A stretch of DNA of 64,000 bases from Dechloromonas denitrificans (lineage in GTDB: Bacteria; Pseudomonadota; Gammaproteobacteria; Burkholderiales; Rhodocyclaceae): contig NZ_LODL01000010.1 in assembly GCF_001551835.1 (NCBI RefSeq), positions 62,570 through 126,569 on the forward strand, read 5' to 3'. Of the stretch, positions 1 through 7,968 are shown in pieces (position 1 is the first letter of the stretch; every line of letters starts with the position of its first letter). The translations under genes and the position numbers were made by a program. The notes under the pieces are model-generated. The model ran no database searches and was not told where the DNA came from. It saw only the letters and a program-made list of their open reading frames with translations.

Positions 1-1
1 G

Positions 2-571
2 CACAGCGAAATGGATGCCTGCATCGCCGCCGGCACCCATCTCAACCTGATTCCGGTGCTCGGCAAAGTAGCCGGCCATCCGCAGGCGGCCGATGGCCTG
101 GTGATGGCGCTGATCGCGACCGATTACCTCAATCTGGCCGGGCCGCCCAGCCTCGATTCCTGTACCCGCGACATCTACCCGGCCGGCGCCGGCTTGCCGC
201 TGCCGACCGTCCTCGGCATTGCCCGCGGCATCGCCTCGGCGGCCCGCCACCTGCACGGCCAGGGCATCCTGCATGGCGATCTCTACGCCCACAACATCCT
301 CTACCACACAGCCGGTGACTGCCTGCTCGGCGACTTTGGTGCCGCTTCCTTCTTCGAGCCGGAGGCGAAGGCCCGGGCGCAAGCCCTGCAACGCATCGAG
401 GTGCGCGCCTTCGCCTGCCTGCTCGATGAACTGCTCGATCTTTGCCCGGCCGGCGAGCCGCCGCAGACGTTGAGCGCCCTGCGGGCCTTGGCGGAGCGTT
501 GCCATGACCCGGAAGTGGGGCGCCGCCCCTTGTTCGCTGAGATTGCCGAGCAACTGGCCGAATTCGGCTAG
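2..571 (+). CDS. Protein kinase, C-terminal part (cut by window edge)
   Basis: The reading frame is open to the left edge, so the N-terminus and ATP-binding lobe lie outside. What is visible is the C-lobe of a Hanks-type kinase: a catalytic loop HGDLYAHN (bases 272-295) fits HxDxxxxN with the catalytic Asp and the metal-binding Asn, and GDFGAAS (bases 329-349) is the DFG motif. The usual HRD arginine is a glycine, as in some bacterial and lipopolysaccharide-kinase-like enzymes. The protein ends about 75 residues after DFG, shorter than a full C-lobe. It could be the kinase part of the proteobacterial leucine-rich-repeat kinase family, but no repeats are in view. The substrate is unknown. Confidence 0.7.
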   Translation, partial: HSEMDACIAAGTHLNLIPVLGKVAGHPQAADGLVMALIATDYLNLAGPPSLDSCTRDIYPAGAGLPLPTVLGIARGIASAARHLHGQGILHGDLYAHNILYHTAGDCLLGDFGAASFFEPEAKARAQALQRIEVRAFACLLDELLDLCPAGEPPQTLSALRALAERCHDPEVGRRPLFAEIAEQLAEFG

Positions 572-652
572 TCGACCGGCGAGTGCAGGTATTGCTGCGG
601 TCGACGGGCGAAAATGCCTAAAATATCAAATATGTCGATTGTCAGGCAGCGA

Positions 653-1069
653 CTAGATGTTGCGGAAGCCCATGACGTTGCTCAGCAGGTGCAGTTTGGG
701 CTGGCTGTCCAGCCAGTCCCGGGCCTCGGCAAGGCTGGGGCAGACTTCGGTCTGGTAGGAGGACATGTTGGAGGCGATGAGAACCTGTCTGACCCGTTCC
801 TTCAGGCTTTCGTCGGTCGTCACATAGACGATCCGGCAATTCGGATTGCTGGCGTGGGCACCGTAATTGATCGCCGAAATCTGGGTCAGGGTTTCTTCCG
901 ACAAGCTATGCCCGCTGGCTTCCGAAAAGTCATTGATGACGTAGTGCGCCTCGTCGAAGCGAGGGTCGGCCTGCGTCTGTTCGACGGCCTGGATGAACTC
1001 CCGGCCACTGACAAAACCGGAAAAACGCTTGAGGAGTCCTTCAGGTTCCCAATCAACTTCGTATGCCAT
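653..1069 (-). CDS. Small SpoIIAA/STAS-like protein
   Basis: A 138-residue soluble protein without signal peptide or membrane segment. The alternating pattern (a G-containing beta hairpin near residues 10-20, then a helix, then YVINDFSEASG around residues 43-53, and a C-terminal IVYVTTDE strand followed by a helix) resembles the SpoIIAA-like family of single-domain proteins found in environmental proteobacteria. Those have no settled function. It stands alone, convergent with the kinase gene on its left and preceded by about 270 bases of AT-richer spacer. Real gene is likely from codon usage; the family assignment is tentative. Confidence 0.6.
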   Translation of the reverse strand: MAYEVDWEPEGLLKRFSGFVSGREFIQAVEQTQADPRFDEAHYVINDFSEASGHSLSEETLTQISAINYGAHASNPNCRIVYVTTDESLKERVRQVLIASNMSSYQTEVCPSLAEARDWLDSQPKLHLLSNVMGFRNI

Positions 1070-1340
1070 AGGTCACCTTTCTCGACAGGGTTCGGCTGCA
1101 ACGCTATCCGTCAATGACCAATGCATTCCAGTCTGCGGCTTAAGGCTCAGGCTTGCTTGAAATAATGGTATCAATTGTAAATTCTGAAAAAATACCGTGA
1201 TCCAAGTAAGGGACTTGGTTTTTCGGTAATGGTTCCAGCAACTTGGCAGAATTGGGCGGAAACCGTTGGCGGGCCGAGCTGCCTGCATTTATGCCGTAGG
1301 GGTTGGGTTTGTATGGCGAATGAATGGCAATCCTGAGCCA
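1070..1340. other. Spacer between SpoIIAA-like gene and LysR gene
   Basis: A 271-base non-coding stretch with a noticeably AT-rich core around 1150-1235, presumably carrying the promoter of the leftward SpoIIAA-like gene. I see no convincing inverted repeat, terminator or RNA gene in it. Confidence 0.4.
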
Positions 1341-2252
1341 TCAGAGTCCTGCGGTCAACGCCTCGATTTCGTCATTTTTCGCCAGTTCGGTGAGAAACCA
1401 GGCCAGGGCCTTGCCCGGCTGCCGGCTACGCCAGGCCAGATGCAGCGGCATGGCCGGGCGCGGGTCGCTGATTTCTTTCTCGACCAGGCGGCCGGCGACG
1501 ATTTCCGGGGCGGCCAGCCAACGTGGCAGGTGGCCGATGCCAAGGCCGGCGACCTGGGCGCTCGCCTTGCTGCGGATGTCGGGGACGCGCAAGGCGGGCT
1601 GCCCCTCGATCAGGCCGATGCTGCGCGCGTCAAGTTCCTGCGAGGTATCGGCGACGACGATGGCGCGATGGCGCAGCAGCTCGCTGTTCGGGATGACGCC
1701 CGGCCAGGCGGCCAGCGGGTGCGTGGGGGCGACGGCAAAGACGAAGTCGCTGTGCGCGCACATCAGCCGGGTCGCCATGCCGCTGCGCGCCGGCATGTCG
1801 CCGGGGGCGCCGATCACCAGGTCGGCCCGGCCGGTGGCCAGCGCATCCCAGCAGCCGCCGAGCACTTCGTAGGAGAGCCGGATCTGCGTGCCGTGGCCGG
1901 CGCCATAGAAGCGCTCGAGTAGCGGGTAGAGGCGTTCGAGCGGAATGATGGCGTCGATCGCGATGCGCAGTTCGGCCTCCCAGCCGGTGGCGATGCGCTG
2001 GACGCGGCGTTCCAGTTCGTCGGCGGCGCGCAACAGGTGGCGGCCGTCGTCGAGCAGGGTGCGGCCGGCCTCGTTCAGCGTCGCCTTGCGGCCGCTGCGG
2101 CTGAACAGTTGAGCGTCGAGTTCACTTTCCAGCTTGGCGACGGCATGCGACAGGGCCGAGGGGACGCGATGCAGGGCGTTGGCGGCGGCGGTGAAGCTGC
2201 CGTGGCGCTCGATGGCATCGAGAATCTGCAACAGGTCGAGGCTGATTTTCAT
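1341..2252 (-). CDS. LysR family transcriptional regulator
   Basis: A 303-residue LysR-type regulator of standard length. The N-terminal winged helix-turn-helix covers about residues 1-65 (SFTAAANALHRVPSALSHAVAKLE is the recognition region), followed by a linker helix and a periplasmic-binding-protein-like effector domain (about 90-300). It is divergent from the pirin gene with a 104-base shared spacer, the classic arrangement in which a LysR protein controls its neighbour. By that context it probably regulates the pirin and flavodoxin genes in response to an electrophile, quinone or related small molecule; this is inference. Confidence 0.9.
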   Translation of the reverse strand: MKISLDLLQILDAIERHGSFTAAANALHRVPSALSHAVAKLESELDAQLFSRSGRKATLNEAGRTLLDDGRHLLRAADELERRVQRIATGWEAELRIAIDAIIPLERLYPLLERFYGAGHGTQIRLSYEVLGGCWDALATGRADLVIGAPGDMPARSGMATRLMCAHSDFVFAVAPTHPLAAWPGVIPNSELLRHRAIVVADTSQELDARSIGLIEGQPALRVPDIRSKASAQVAGLGIGHLPRWLAAPEIVAGRLVEKEISDPRPAMPLHLAWRSRQPGKALAWFLTELAKNDEIEALTAGL

Positions 2253-2356
2253 GTGAATTTAATTGAACGATATGCCCGGAATAATTCGCTGGTTGTTGCT
2301 GAACTCTACGCCTACCATCGTAACTAAGCTATATCGATTATTCACAAGGAGTTGCC
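2253..2356. promoter_or_regulatory. Divergent LysR/pirin promoter region
   Basis: The 104-base AT-rich spacer between the LysR start and the pirin start must hold both promoters and any LysR box. A good ribosome binding site AAGGAG lies at 2346-2351, five bases before the pirin ATG. I could not fix a unique T-N11-A operator. Confidence 0.4.
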
Positions 2357-3061
2357 ATGATCACCCTTCGCCCCTCGGCTGAACGCGGCCTGGCCGACCA
2401 TGGCTGGCTGCTGGCCCGGCACACCTTCTCCTTCGGTGACTATTACGATGCCGCCGAAATGGGCTGGGGCGCGCTGCGCGTCATCAACGAAGACCGCGTC
2501 GCCCCCGGCACCGGCTTTGGCCGGCACGGCCATCGCGACATGGAGATCGTCACCTACATCCTGTCCGGTGTGTTGGAGCACAAGGACAGCTTGGGCAACG
2601 GCGACGTCATCCGGCGCGGCGAAGTGCAGCGCATGTCGGCTGGCACCGGCATCCTGCACAGCGAATTCAACCCCTCGCCCGACGAGGCCACCCATCTGCT
2701 GCAGATCTGGATCGAACCAGCCGTCCGCGGCCGGCCGGCCAGCTACGAGCAGCAGGCGCTGGGCATCGGCGAGATGCGCGGCCACTGGCATCTGGTCGCC
2801 TCGCCGGACGGCGCCGAGGGCAGCACCACCATCGGCCAGGACGCCCGGCTGTGGGCCAGCGTGTTCGGTGCTGGTGAATCATTATCCTATGCCCTGGCGC
2901 CGGGTCGCTTGGCCTATGTTCATGTCGTCCGCGGTCGACTGGCCCTGAACGGCCAAAACCTGGCGACCGGCGACGGTGCCAAGATTGCCGATGAAAGCGC
3001 ATTGCAATTCCTGGCCGGCGAAGAGACGGAATTCCTGCTCTTCGACCTGCCGCCCGTTTGA
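2357..3061 (+). CDS. Pirin family protein (YhhW-like)
   Basis: A 234-residue bicupin of the pirin family, close in size to E. coli YhhW (231 residues), which has quercetinase activity in vitro. The N-terminal cupin contains the metal-ligand signature [15 protein letters not shown] (His residues about 57 and 59) and, later, [17 protein letters not shown] (His about 101 with a nearby Glu), so the four iron or metal ligands look present. The C-terminal half carries the second, metal-free cupin. It begins five bases after AAGGAG and is followed after 33 bases by the flavodoxin gene, so the two likely form one transcript under the divergent LysR protein. A role in quinone or flavonoid detoxification is plausible, not proven. 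Confidence 0.9.
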   Translation: MITLRPSAERGLADHGWLLARHTFSFGDYYDAAEMGWGALRVINEDRVAPGTGFGRHGHRDMEIVTYILSGVLEHKDSLGNGDVIRRGEVQRMSAGTGILHSEFNPSPDEATHLLQIWIEPAVRGRPASYEQQALGIGEMRGHWHLVASPDGAEGSTTIGQDARLWASVFGAGESLSYALAPGRLAYVHVVRGRLALNGQNLATGDGAKIADESALQFLAGEETEFLLFDLPPV

Positions 3062-3094
3062 GTATCTATAAATCAATCCCTTCAGGAGAACTCC

Positions 3095-3649
3095 ATGAGT
3101 AAAGTCGTCATCGTCTATCACTCCGGCTACGGCCATACCCAGCGCGTCGCCCAGCATGTCGCCGAAGGCGCCCAGGGCGAACTGCTCGCCATCGACGCCG
3201 AAGGCAATCTGCCGGAAAACGCCTGGGACAAGCTGAACGCCGCCGATGCCATCATCTTCGGCACGCCGACCTACATGGGCGGCCCGAGCTGGCAGTTCAA
3301 GAAATTCGCCGATGCCTCGTCCAAGGCCTGGTTCACCCGTGCCTGGCAGGACAAGGTGTTCGGCGCCTTCACCAACAGCGCCAGCCCGGTCGGCGACAAG
3401 GGCGCGACGCTGATCAGCCTGCAGACGCTGGCCTCGCAGCACGGCGGCATCTGGGTCAGCCTCGGCCTGTTGCCGAGCAACAAGAAGGAATCGACCCGCC
3501 AGGACGTCAACAGCCTGGGCGGCTCGGTCGGCCTGCTCGTCCAGTCGCCGTCCGATGCCAGCGTGGACGAAATCCCGCAGGGCGACCTCGATACCGCCAA
3601 GCGCTACGGCCAGCGCATCGCCGAAGTCGCCGCCCGCGTACACGGCTGA
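3095..3649 (+). CDS. WrbA-like flavodoxin family NAD(P)H:quinone oxidoreductase
   Basis: A 184-residue flavodoxin-fold protein. The FMN phosphate loop is YHSGYGHTQRVA (about residues 8-19), a second FMN loop is GTPTYMGGPSWQFKKFAD (about 60-77) and the third is around SLQTLASQHGG. This matches WrbA-type quinone reductases, which transfer two electrons from NAD(P)H to quinones and avoid semiquinone radicals; it is a little shorter than E. coli WrbA (198 residues). A clear AGGAG site lies 8 bases upstream. It is the last gene of the pirin pair and is closed by a strong terminator at about 3672-3707. Confidence 0.88.
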   Translation: MSKVVIVYHSGYGHTQRVAQHVAEGAQGELLAIDAEGNLPENAWDKLNAADAIIFGTPTYMGGPSWQFKKFADASSKAWFTRAWQDKVFGAFTNSASPVGDKGATLISLQTLASQHGGIWVSLGLLPSNKKESTRQDVNSLGGSVGLLVQSPSDASVDEIPQGDLDTAKRYGQRIAEVAARVHG

Positions 3650-3671
3650 TCGTCGCAGGCAGTTCGTCCCA

Positions 3672-3707
3672 ATGCCGTACCGGCCTTACCCGGTGCGGCA
3701 TTTTTTT
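3672..3707 (+). terminator. Rho-independent terminator after flavodoxin gene
   Basis: Twelve-base stem (3672-3683 with 3690-3701, one G-T pair) with a six-base loop, followed by a run of seven T at 3701-3707. Confidence 0.9.
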
Positions 3708-3741
3708 GCCTGCATGCCGGACATCGTGAAATGGCGCGCAC

Positions 3742-3750
3742 TGCTATAGT
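3742..3750 (+). promoter_or_regulatory. Extended -10 promoter of double-receiver gene
   Basis: TGCTATAGT is an extended -10 element (TGnTATAnT) 32 bases upstream of the start at 3783 and just after the previous terminator. No strong -35 is visible. Confidence 0.4.
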
Positions 3751-3782
3751 GCAGCCATTCCCCCGCTTTCCGGAGTGACTGC

Positions 3783-4586
3783 ATGGCATTGACCACCTCG
3801 CTGGCTGACCTGTCCGTTCTACTGGTCGAACCTTCCCACATGCAGGCCAATCTGGTGACGCGCATGCTGCAACACCAGGGCGTGCGGCAGATCAAGGTGG
3901 TCGATACCGCCGAGGCGGCCCTTGCCGCGCTGACGGAGGGGGCGGCGGCCGGCTGGGTGGTGATCAGCAGCCTCTACCTGCCGGACATGGCAGGCACCGA
4001 GCTGGTCATGGCGATGCGCGCCGACGAGGAGTTGGAAAGCATTCCCTTCATCCTGGTCTCCAGCGAAACCCGGCCACAGGTGCTGGAGCCGGTTCGCCAG
4101 TCGGGTGCCTGCAGTATTGTCGCCAAGCCGTTCAGCGAGCAGCAGTTGTCGCGGGCGCTGTTCGCCGCCGCCGACTATCTGAACCCGCCGGAAGACCTCG
4201 ATGTCGCCGAAATCGAAAGCCTGCGCGTCCTGCTCGTTGATGACAGCCTGGCCTCGCGCCGCCATTTGCGCCGCCTGCTCGAGGAGCTTGGAATCGAACG
4301 GATCACCGAGGCGGTCAACGGCAAGGAGGCGGTCGACCTGTTGCAGGAAACGATGGTCGATCTGGTCATCACCGACTACAACATGCCGGAAATGGATGGC
4401 CGCGAACTGACCGAATACATCCGCACGCAAAGCTGGCAGAACTCGGTGCCGGTACTGATGGTGACCAGCGAGCAGAACACGGGCCGGCTGGCCGCCGTCG
4501 AACGGGCCGGCGTTTCGGCGATCTGCGACAAGCCTTTCGAGGCCGGCAACATCCGCAAGCTGATCAGCGAGTCCTTGACGCGATAA
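3783..4586 (+). CDS. Tandem receiver-domain response regulator (first receiver degenerate)
   Basis: A 267-residue protein made only of two CheY-like receiver domains and a short linker. Receiver 2 (about residues 143-265) is canonical: VDD acidic pair, phospho-acceptor D198 in VITDYNMPEMDG, and conserved Lys in DKPFEAG. Receiver 1 (about 8-130) keeps the fold and the KPF lysine, but the acidic pair is EP and the acceptor position is S63 (VISSLYLPDMAG), so it cannot be phosphorylated normally. There is no output domain, so it probably acts by protein contact, for example in chemotaxis or a phosphorelay. Its 3' end overlaps the end of the convergent membrane-protein gene by 23 bases. Confidence 0.88.
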   Translation: MALTTSLADLSVLLVEPSHMQANLVTRMLQHQGVRQIKVVDTAEAALAALTEGAAAGWVVISSLYLPDMAGTELVMAMRADEELESIPFILVSSETRPQVLEPVRQSGACSIVAKPFSEQQLSRALFAAADYLNPPEDLDVAEIESLRVLLVDDSLASRRHLRRLLEELGIERITEAVNGKEAVDLLQETMVDLVITDYNMPEMDGRELTEYIRTQSWQNSVPVLMVTSEQNTGRLAAVERAGVSAICDKPFEAGNIRKLISESLTR

Positions 4587-5112
4587 GGCGGATGACGGCG
4601 CGGCGGCCGACGATGACCAGCGCCAGCAGCGTCAGCAGCGGGTCGAACAGCACATCCCACAGATTGGCGAAGAGGCCGCTGGCGTAGCCGGCGAGGTCGA
4701 TGGCGAGGATCAGCAACCAGCTGTCCTGGCGCCGCCACCATAGCGCCGCAGCGACCGGCAGCAAGGCGACGAGCAGCGCCCACGGCTGGTAACCCAGGGC
4801 ATAGGGGTCGAACGCCCCCCAGCCCAGCGCCGCCGGATAAAACAAGGCAACGAAACCGAGCAGGCCGAGGGCCGGAGCGAAACTCAGCGGCGAAGGCTGG
4901 CGGTTGGCCAAGTGCAGGATGGCCAGTTGCAGCAAGGTCAGCGATGGCGTGCCGAAGGTGCCGTGCATGACCGGGGCGATGCCGACCAGCAAGGCGAGCG
5001 TCGTCGCCGCCAGCGCGACGCGGGCGCGCAGTTCGCCGAGTGGCAGCAAGGTGGCGAGGGCGCCAAAAATCAGCCCGTGGGCGAGTAGACCGTAGGCGGC
5101 CAGTGCATTCAT
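4564..5112 (-). CDS. Small multi-spanning membrane protein of the sialidase operon
   Basis: A 182-residue very hydrophobic protein with about six predicted membrane helices and Arg-rich cytoplasmic ends; I do not recognise the family. The start at 5112 is chosen because its ATG overlaps the stop of the sialidase-like gene (ATGA), indicating translational coupling; the longer frame upstream is just overlap with that gene. It is the last of three coupled genes (GT39-type transferase, sialidase-like protein, this one), so a supporting role in the same envelope glycan process is inferred. Its 3' end runs 23 bases into the convergent double-receiver gene. Confidence 0.7.
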   Translation of the reverse strand: MNALAAYGLLAHGLIFGALATLLPLGELRARVALAATTLALLVGIAPVMHGTFGTPSLTLLQLAILHLANRQPSPLSFAPALGLLGFVALFYPAALGWGAFDPYALGYQPWALLVALLPVAAALWWRRQDSWLLILAIDLAGYASGLFANLWDVLFDPLLTLLALVIVGRRAVIRLIASRTR

Positions 5113-6242
5113 GGTGTTTCCCCGTCCAGCCAGGCTTCGCTGAAGGTGGCGTGCTTGATTCCCTGGCGGCGCCAGGTATAGGCCAGGTGGATACGGCCGT
5201 CGCGGCCGAGCAGCAAGGCCGGGTAGGAGAATTCGGCGCCGCCGTCGGGAGCGCTCTCGACGGTGCGGCTCGGCTGCCAGGTCTTGCCTTCGTCGGACGA
5301 CAGCCACAACAGCATGGCTTCGCGGCTGTCCTGCGGATTGCCGGCCAGCAGCAGGCGGCCGCTCTTCAAACGGAGCAGGGCGACCGAGGCGTTCGGGTTG
5401 GGCACTGGCAGCGCTTCGCCTTCTTCCCAGAGCTGGCCGCCGTTCTGCGTCGCTGACACTTGCACCTTGCCTGGCCCGGGGCCGGCATCGCGCAGCAGCG
5501 CGATGGCACGCTGCGCGTCAAGGGCGACGACTGCCGGTTGCAGCGTGCGCACCGCATGCGGCATGCGGACCTTGTCGACAATCTGGCCGGTCGCCGACAG
5601 GCGCAGCCATTCGCCGTGCTTGGCGATGAATTCGTGATAGACCGGTAGGCCGAGGCCGCCATCGGCCAGCGGCAGCGGCGGCGTGCGGACCAGCGTACTG
5701 ATGTTGGCGAAGGGCGAGGTCTGCAGCTTGCTCGGTTTGCTCCAGGTCTTGCCGCCGTCGGTCGACATGCTGTGGTTGATCGAACTGCCGGCCCAGCCGC
5801 CGACGGCAACGCTGACGTACCACAGGTGCAGCCAGCTCCCTTCGGTATAAAGCACCGGGTTGCCGAGTTTGCGGACATGGGCGAAGGTGCCGCCGGCCGT
5901 GCTCTCCCGGTTGGCGATCGGCTGCGCTTCGCTCCAGCCATCGCGGCCGAGCGCGCTGTACCAGATGGCGACATCATCGGCCCCTTCCTTCGATCCGGCG
6001 AACCAGGCGGCGGCGATGCGGCCGTCGGCCAGTTGGGCCAGGCTGGCGGCGTGCGCCGAGGCAGCGACCCGGGGCAGCATCTCGGCGGCGAAGACGGCGG
6101 GCAGCGTCGACGGAGCGGCGGTGGGCGGCGGCACGAAAGCGGCTGCTTCCAGGCTCGGGGCGCGCCAGAAGGCGCCGGCCACGGCGGCAGCGAAGAGGAG
6201 CGGAGCCAGCCAGCGTGGCAGTTTTTCGGGCATTTGCATCAT
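5109..6242 (-). CDS. Sialidase-like BNR/Asp-box repeat protein
   Basis: A 377-residue protein with an N-terminal hydrophobic segment (residues about 10-28) acting as signal peptide or anchor, so the beta-propeller is exported. Asp-box repeats are visible: STDGGKTW (about 160-167) and SSDEGKTW (about 310-317), with a degenerate one, ATQNGGQLW, between them. This fits the six-bladed sialidase superfamily (exo-alpha-sialidase-like). A real sialic acid substrate is not certain, because the catalytic Arg triad cannot be fixed by eye and many family members act on other glycans. It is coupled by ATGA overlaps both to the GT39-type gene upstream and to the membrane-protein gene downstream. Confidence 0.82.
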   Translation of the reverse strand: MMQMPEKLPRWLAPLLFAAAVAGAFWRAPSLEAAAFVPPPTAAPSTLPAVFAAEMLPRVAASAHAASLAQLADGRIAAAWFAGSKEGADDVAIWYSALGRDGWSEAQPIANRESTAGGTFAHVRKLGNPVLYTEGSWLHLWYVSVAVGGWAGSSINHSMSTDGGKTWSKPSKLQTSPFANISTLVRTPPLPLADGGLGLPVYHEFIAKHGEWLRLSATGQIVDKVRMPHAVRTLQPAVVALDAQRAIALLRDAGPGPGKVQVSATQNGGQLWEEGEALPVPNPNASVALLRLKSGRLLLAGNPQDSREAMLLWLSSDEGKTWQPSRTVESAPDGGAEFSYPALLLGRDGRIHLAYTWRRQGIKHATFSEAWLDGETP

Positions 6243-7846
6243 TTGGCCTTGACCTCGAACCAGCGCACGGTAGTCAGCAGCGGCGCCAGCGAGCGGCTGG
6301 CCAGCGCCGCCTGCCAGTCGGCTGTCCTCGCGCCGACGCGGGCGAAACGCAGGCCCGAGCCGTGCGAGGCCAGGGTCTGGTAGCTGCCGAGTTGGCGGGC
6401 GGTATAGCCGGCGGCGCTCAAGCTCTGCTGGAAGCGGGTGAGGTCTTTGTCTTCAAGGAAAACCGGGGTCCGGCTGGCGGCCAGTTCGACCAGGTCGAAC
6501 TGGTCGAGCCCGGCGTAATGGCGCTGGGCCTGGCCGCTTAAAATCGGCAGCATGGCCGGTTGCGGGCCGTCGAACATGGCGACCGGCTGCTGGCGGCCGA
6601 GCTCGATGACGCTGTCCGGCACGGCATTGACGCCGATGGCCGGGAAGACGCCCCAGAGTAGTGCGATCCAGAACAGGGCCGGCGCGGCCAGCGTATGGCC
6701 GAGGCCGCGGGCTTGCCACCAGGCCCAGCAGAGGTAAAGGGCGGGCAGCAGCAGCCAGTACCAGCCACCCAGTCCGAACCAGGCGGTGAAGCCGGCCAGT
6801 GCCGCGCCGAGCAGCAGGGCGAGCAGGGCGCCGAGACGGAACGGCCAGCGCGCCCGGATCTGCGGCAGGGTCAGCGCCAGGAAGATGGCGAAAGGGACTA
6901 GCGAGCCGATCAGGTAGCGGTCGAAGCTCTTGATGAACAGGAAAGGCAGGAAGGTGGCGAGGAACCAGACGAGGGCCAGCCGGGCCGTCGCCGAGGCCCG
7001 TCGCTGTTGCCAGACGGCGAGCGCGAAGACGAAGACCCAGGGCAGGGCGACGTTGAGCAGGCCGAGCATGATGCCGGGCGAGAGGTTGAAGAACTGGCGG
7101 GATTCCAGTTCGTCGGCCAACACCAGGTCGACCGCTTCCGGGTAAAGCAGGCGGACGATGAAGAACCAGGGCAGGGCCAGCACTGCCCACAGCACGCCGT
7201 GCAGCGCCAGGCTGCCGAGTTGCGGCCGGAGATCGCCGAAACGCAGGCGGCGGCCGAAGAGCAGCGCCAGGCAGCCGCCGCCGAAGACGAGGGCGACGAT
7301 CGGCCCCTTGGTCAGGAAACCGGCGGCAAGGAGCAGGGTGGCTGCGGTCAACCACCAGAAACGGCGTAAATCCAGCCAGATCAGAAAGGCCCAGAAGGCC
7401 GTTGCCGAGAGGGCGGCGACCGGTACGTCGAGCATGAAACGACGACCTTCGGTGGCGATGCCGAGGCAGCCGAGCAGGATGCAGCCGGCCAGCCAGCCGG
7501 TTTCAGCCTTGCCGGACAAGCGGCGGGCGATGCCGGCGGTAGCGACAATGAGCAAGGCGGTAAAAAGGACGCCAACGAAGCGAGCGCTCACCAACGAAAT
7601 GCCGAAGGTTTCGAAACTGGCGCGGCCCAGCCAGTAGAGCAGTGGCGGCTTGCGAATGCGCGGCGCGTGGTCGAGGAAAGGTACCAGCCAGTGATTGCCT
7701 TCGAGCATTTCCATCGGCGTGCGCAGGCCGAGGAAGAATTCATCCTTGCCGGTCAGCCCGGTCGCTTCCCAGATGCCGGGCAGCAGTACGGCGAGGGCAA
7801 GCAGGAACAGCAGCAGGGTCTGGCGGGCGGGAGAGAGGGCGAACAT
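6239..7846 (-). CDS. ArnT-like GT39/GT83 membrane glycosyltransferase
   Basis: A 535-residue protein with about 12 membrane helices. Shortly after the first helix it has TGKDEFFLGL, the acidic DE motif that in ArnT/PMT-type enzymes holds the catalytic aspartate in the first periplasmic loop, followed by RIRKPPLLYWL, also typical of ArnT. These enzymes use polyprenyl-phosphate sugars to modify lipid A or proteins on the periplasmic side. I start it at 7846 (MFALSP) because the longer upstream frame is antisense to the next gene and lacks membrane character. It is first in a three-gene operon with the sialidase-like protein, suggesting that the two add and trim or recognise the same surface sugar; this is inference. 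Confidence 0.85.
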   Translation of the reverse strand: MFALSPARQTLLLFLLALAVLLPGIWEATGLTGKDEFFLGLRTPMEMLEGNHWLVPFLDHAPRIRKPPLLYWLGRASFETFGISLVSARFVGVLFTALLIVATAGIARRLSGKAETGWLAGCILLGCLGIATEGRRFMLDVPVAALSATAFWAFLIWLDLRRFWWLTAATLLLAAGFLTKGPIVALVFGGGCLALLFGRRLRFGDLRPQLGSLALHGVLWAVLALPWFFIVRLLYPEAVDLVLADELESRQFFNLSPGIMLGLLNVALPWVFVFALAVWQQRRASATARLALVWFLATFLPFLFIKSFDRYLIGSLVPFAIFLALTLPQIRARWPFRLGALLALLLGAALAGFTAWFGLGGWYWLLLPALYLCWAWWQARGLGHTLAAPALFWIALLWGVFPAIGVNAVPDSVIELGRQQPVAMFDGPQPAMLPILSGQAQRHYAGLDQFDLVELAASRTPVFLEDKDLTRFQQSLSAAGYTARQLGSYQTLASHGSGLRFARVGARTADWQAALASRSLAPLLTTVRWFEVKAK

Positions 7847-7968
7847 GGGGCGGGATTTTACCCCGCCTTCCGCCGCGCCGCGGGCTGCGCTTTTCCCGGT
7901 CTGCGCGCGCTGCCTTCTCTCGCCGCTGAAATCGGGGATAATCCTGCGCACAAGGGAGATTAACAATA

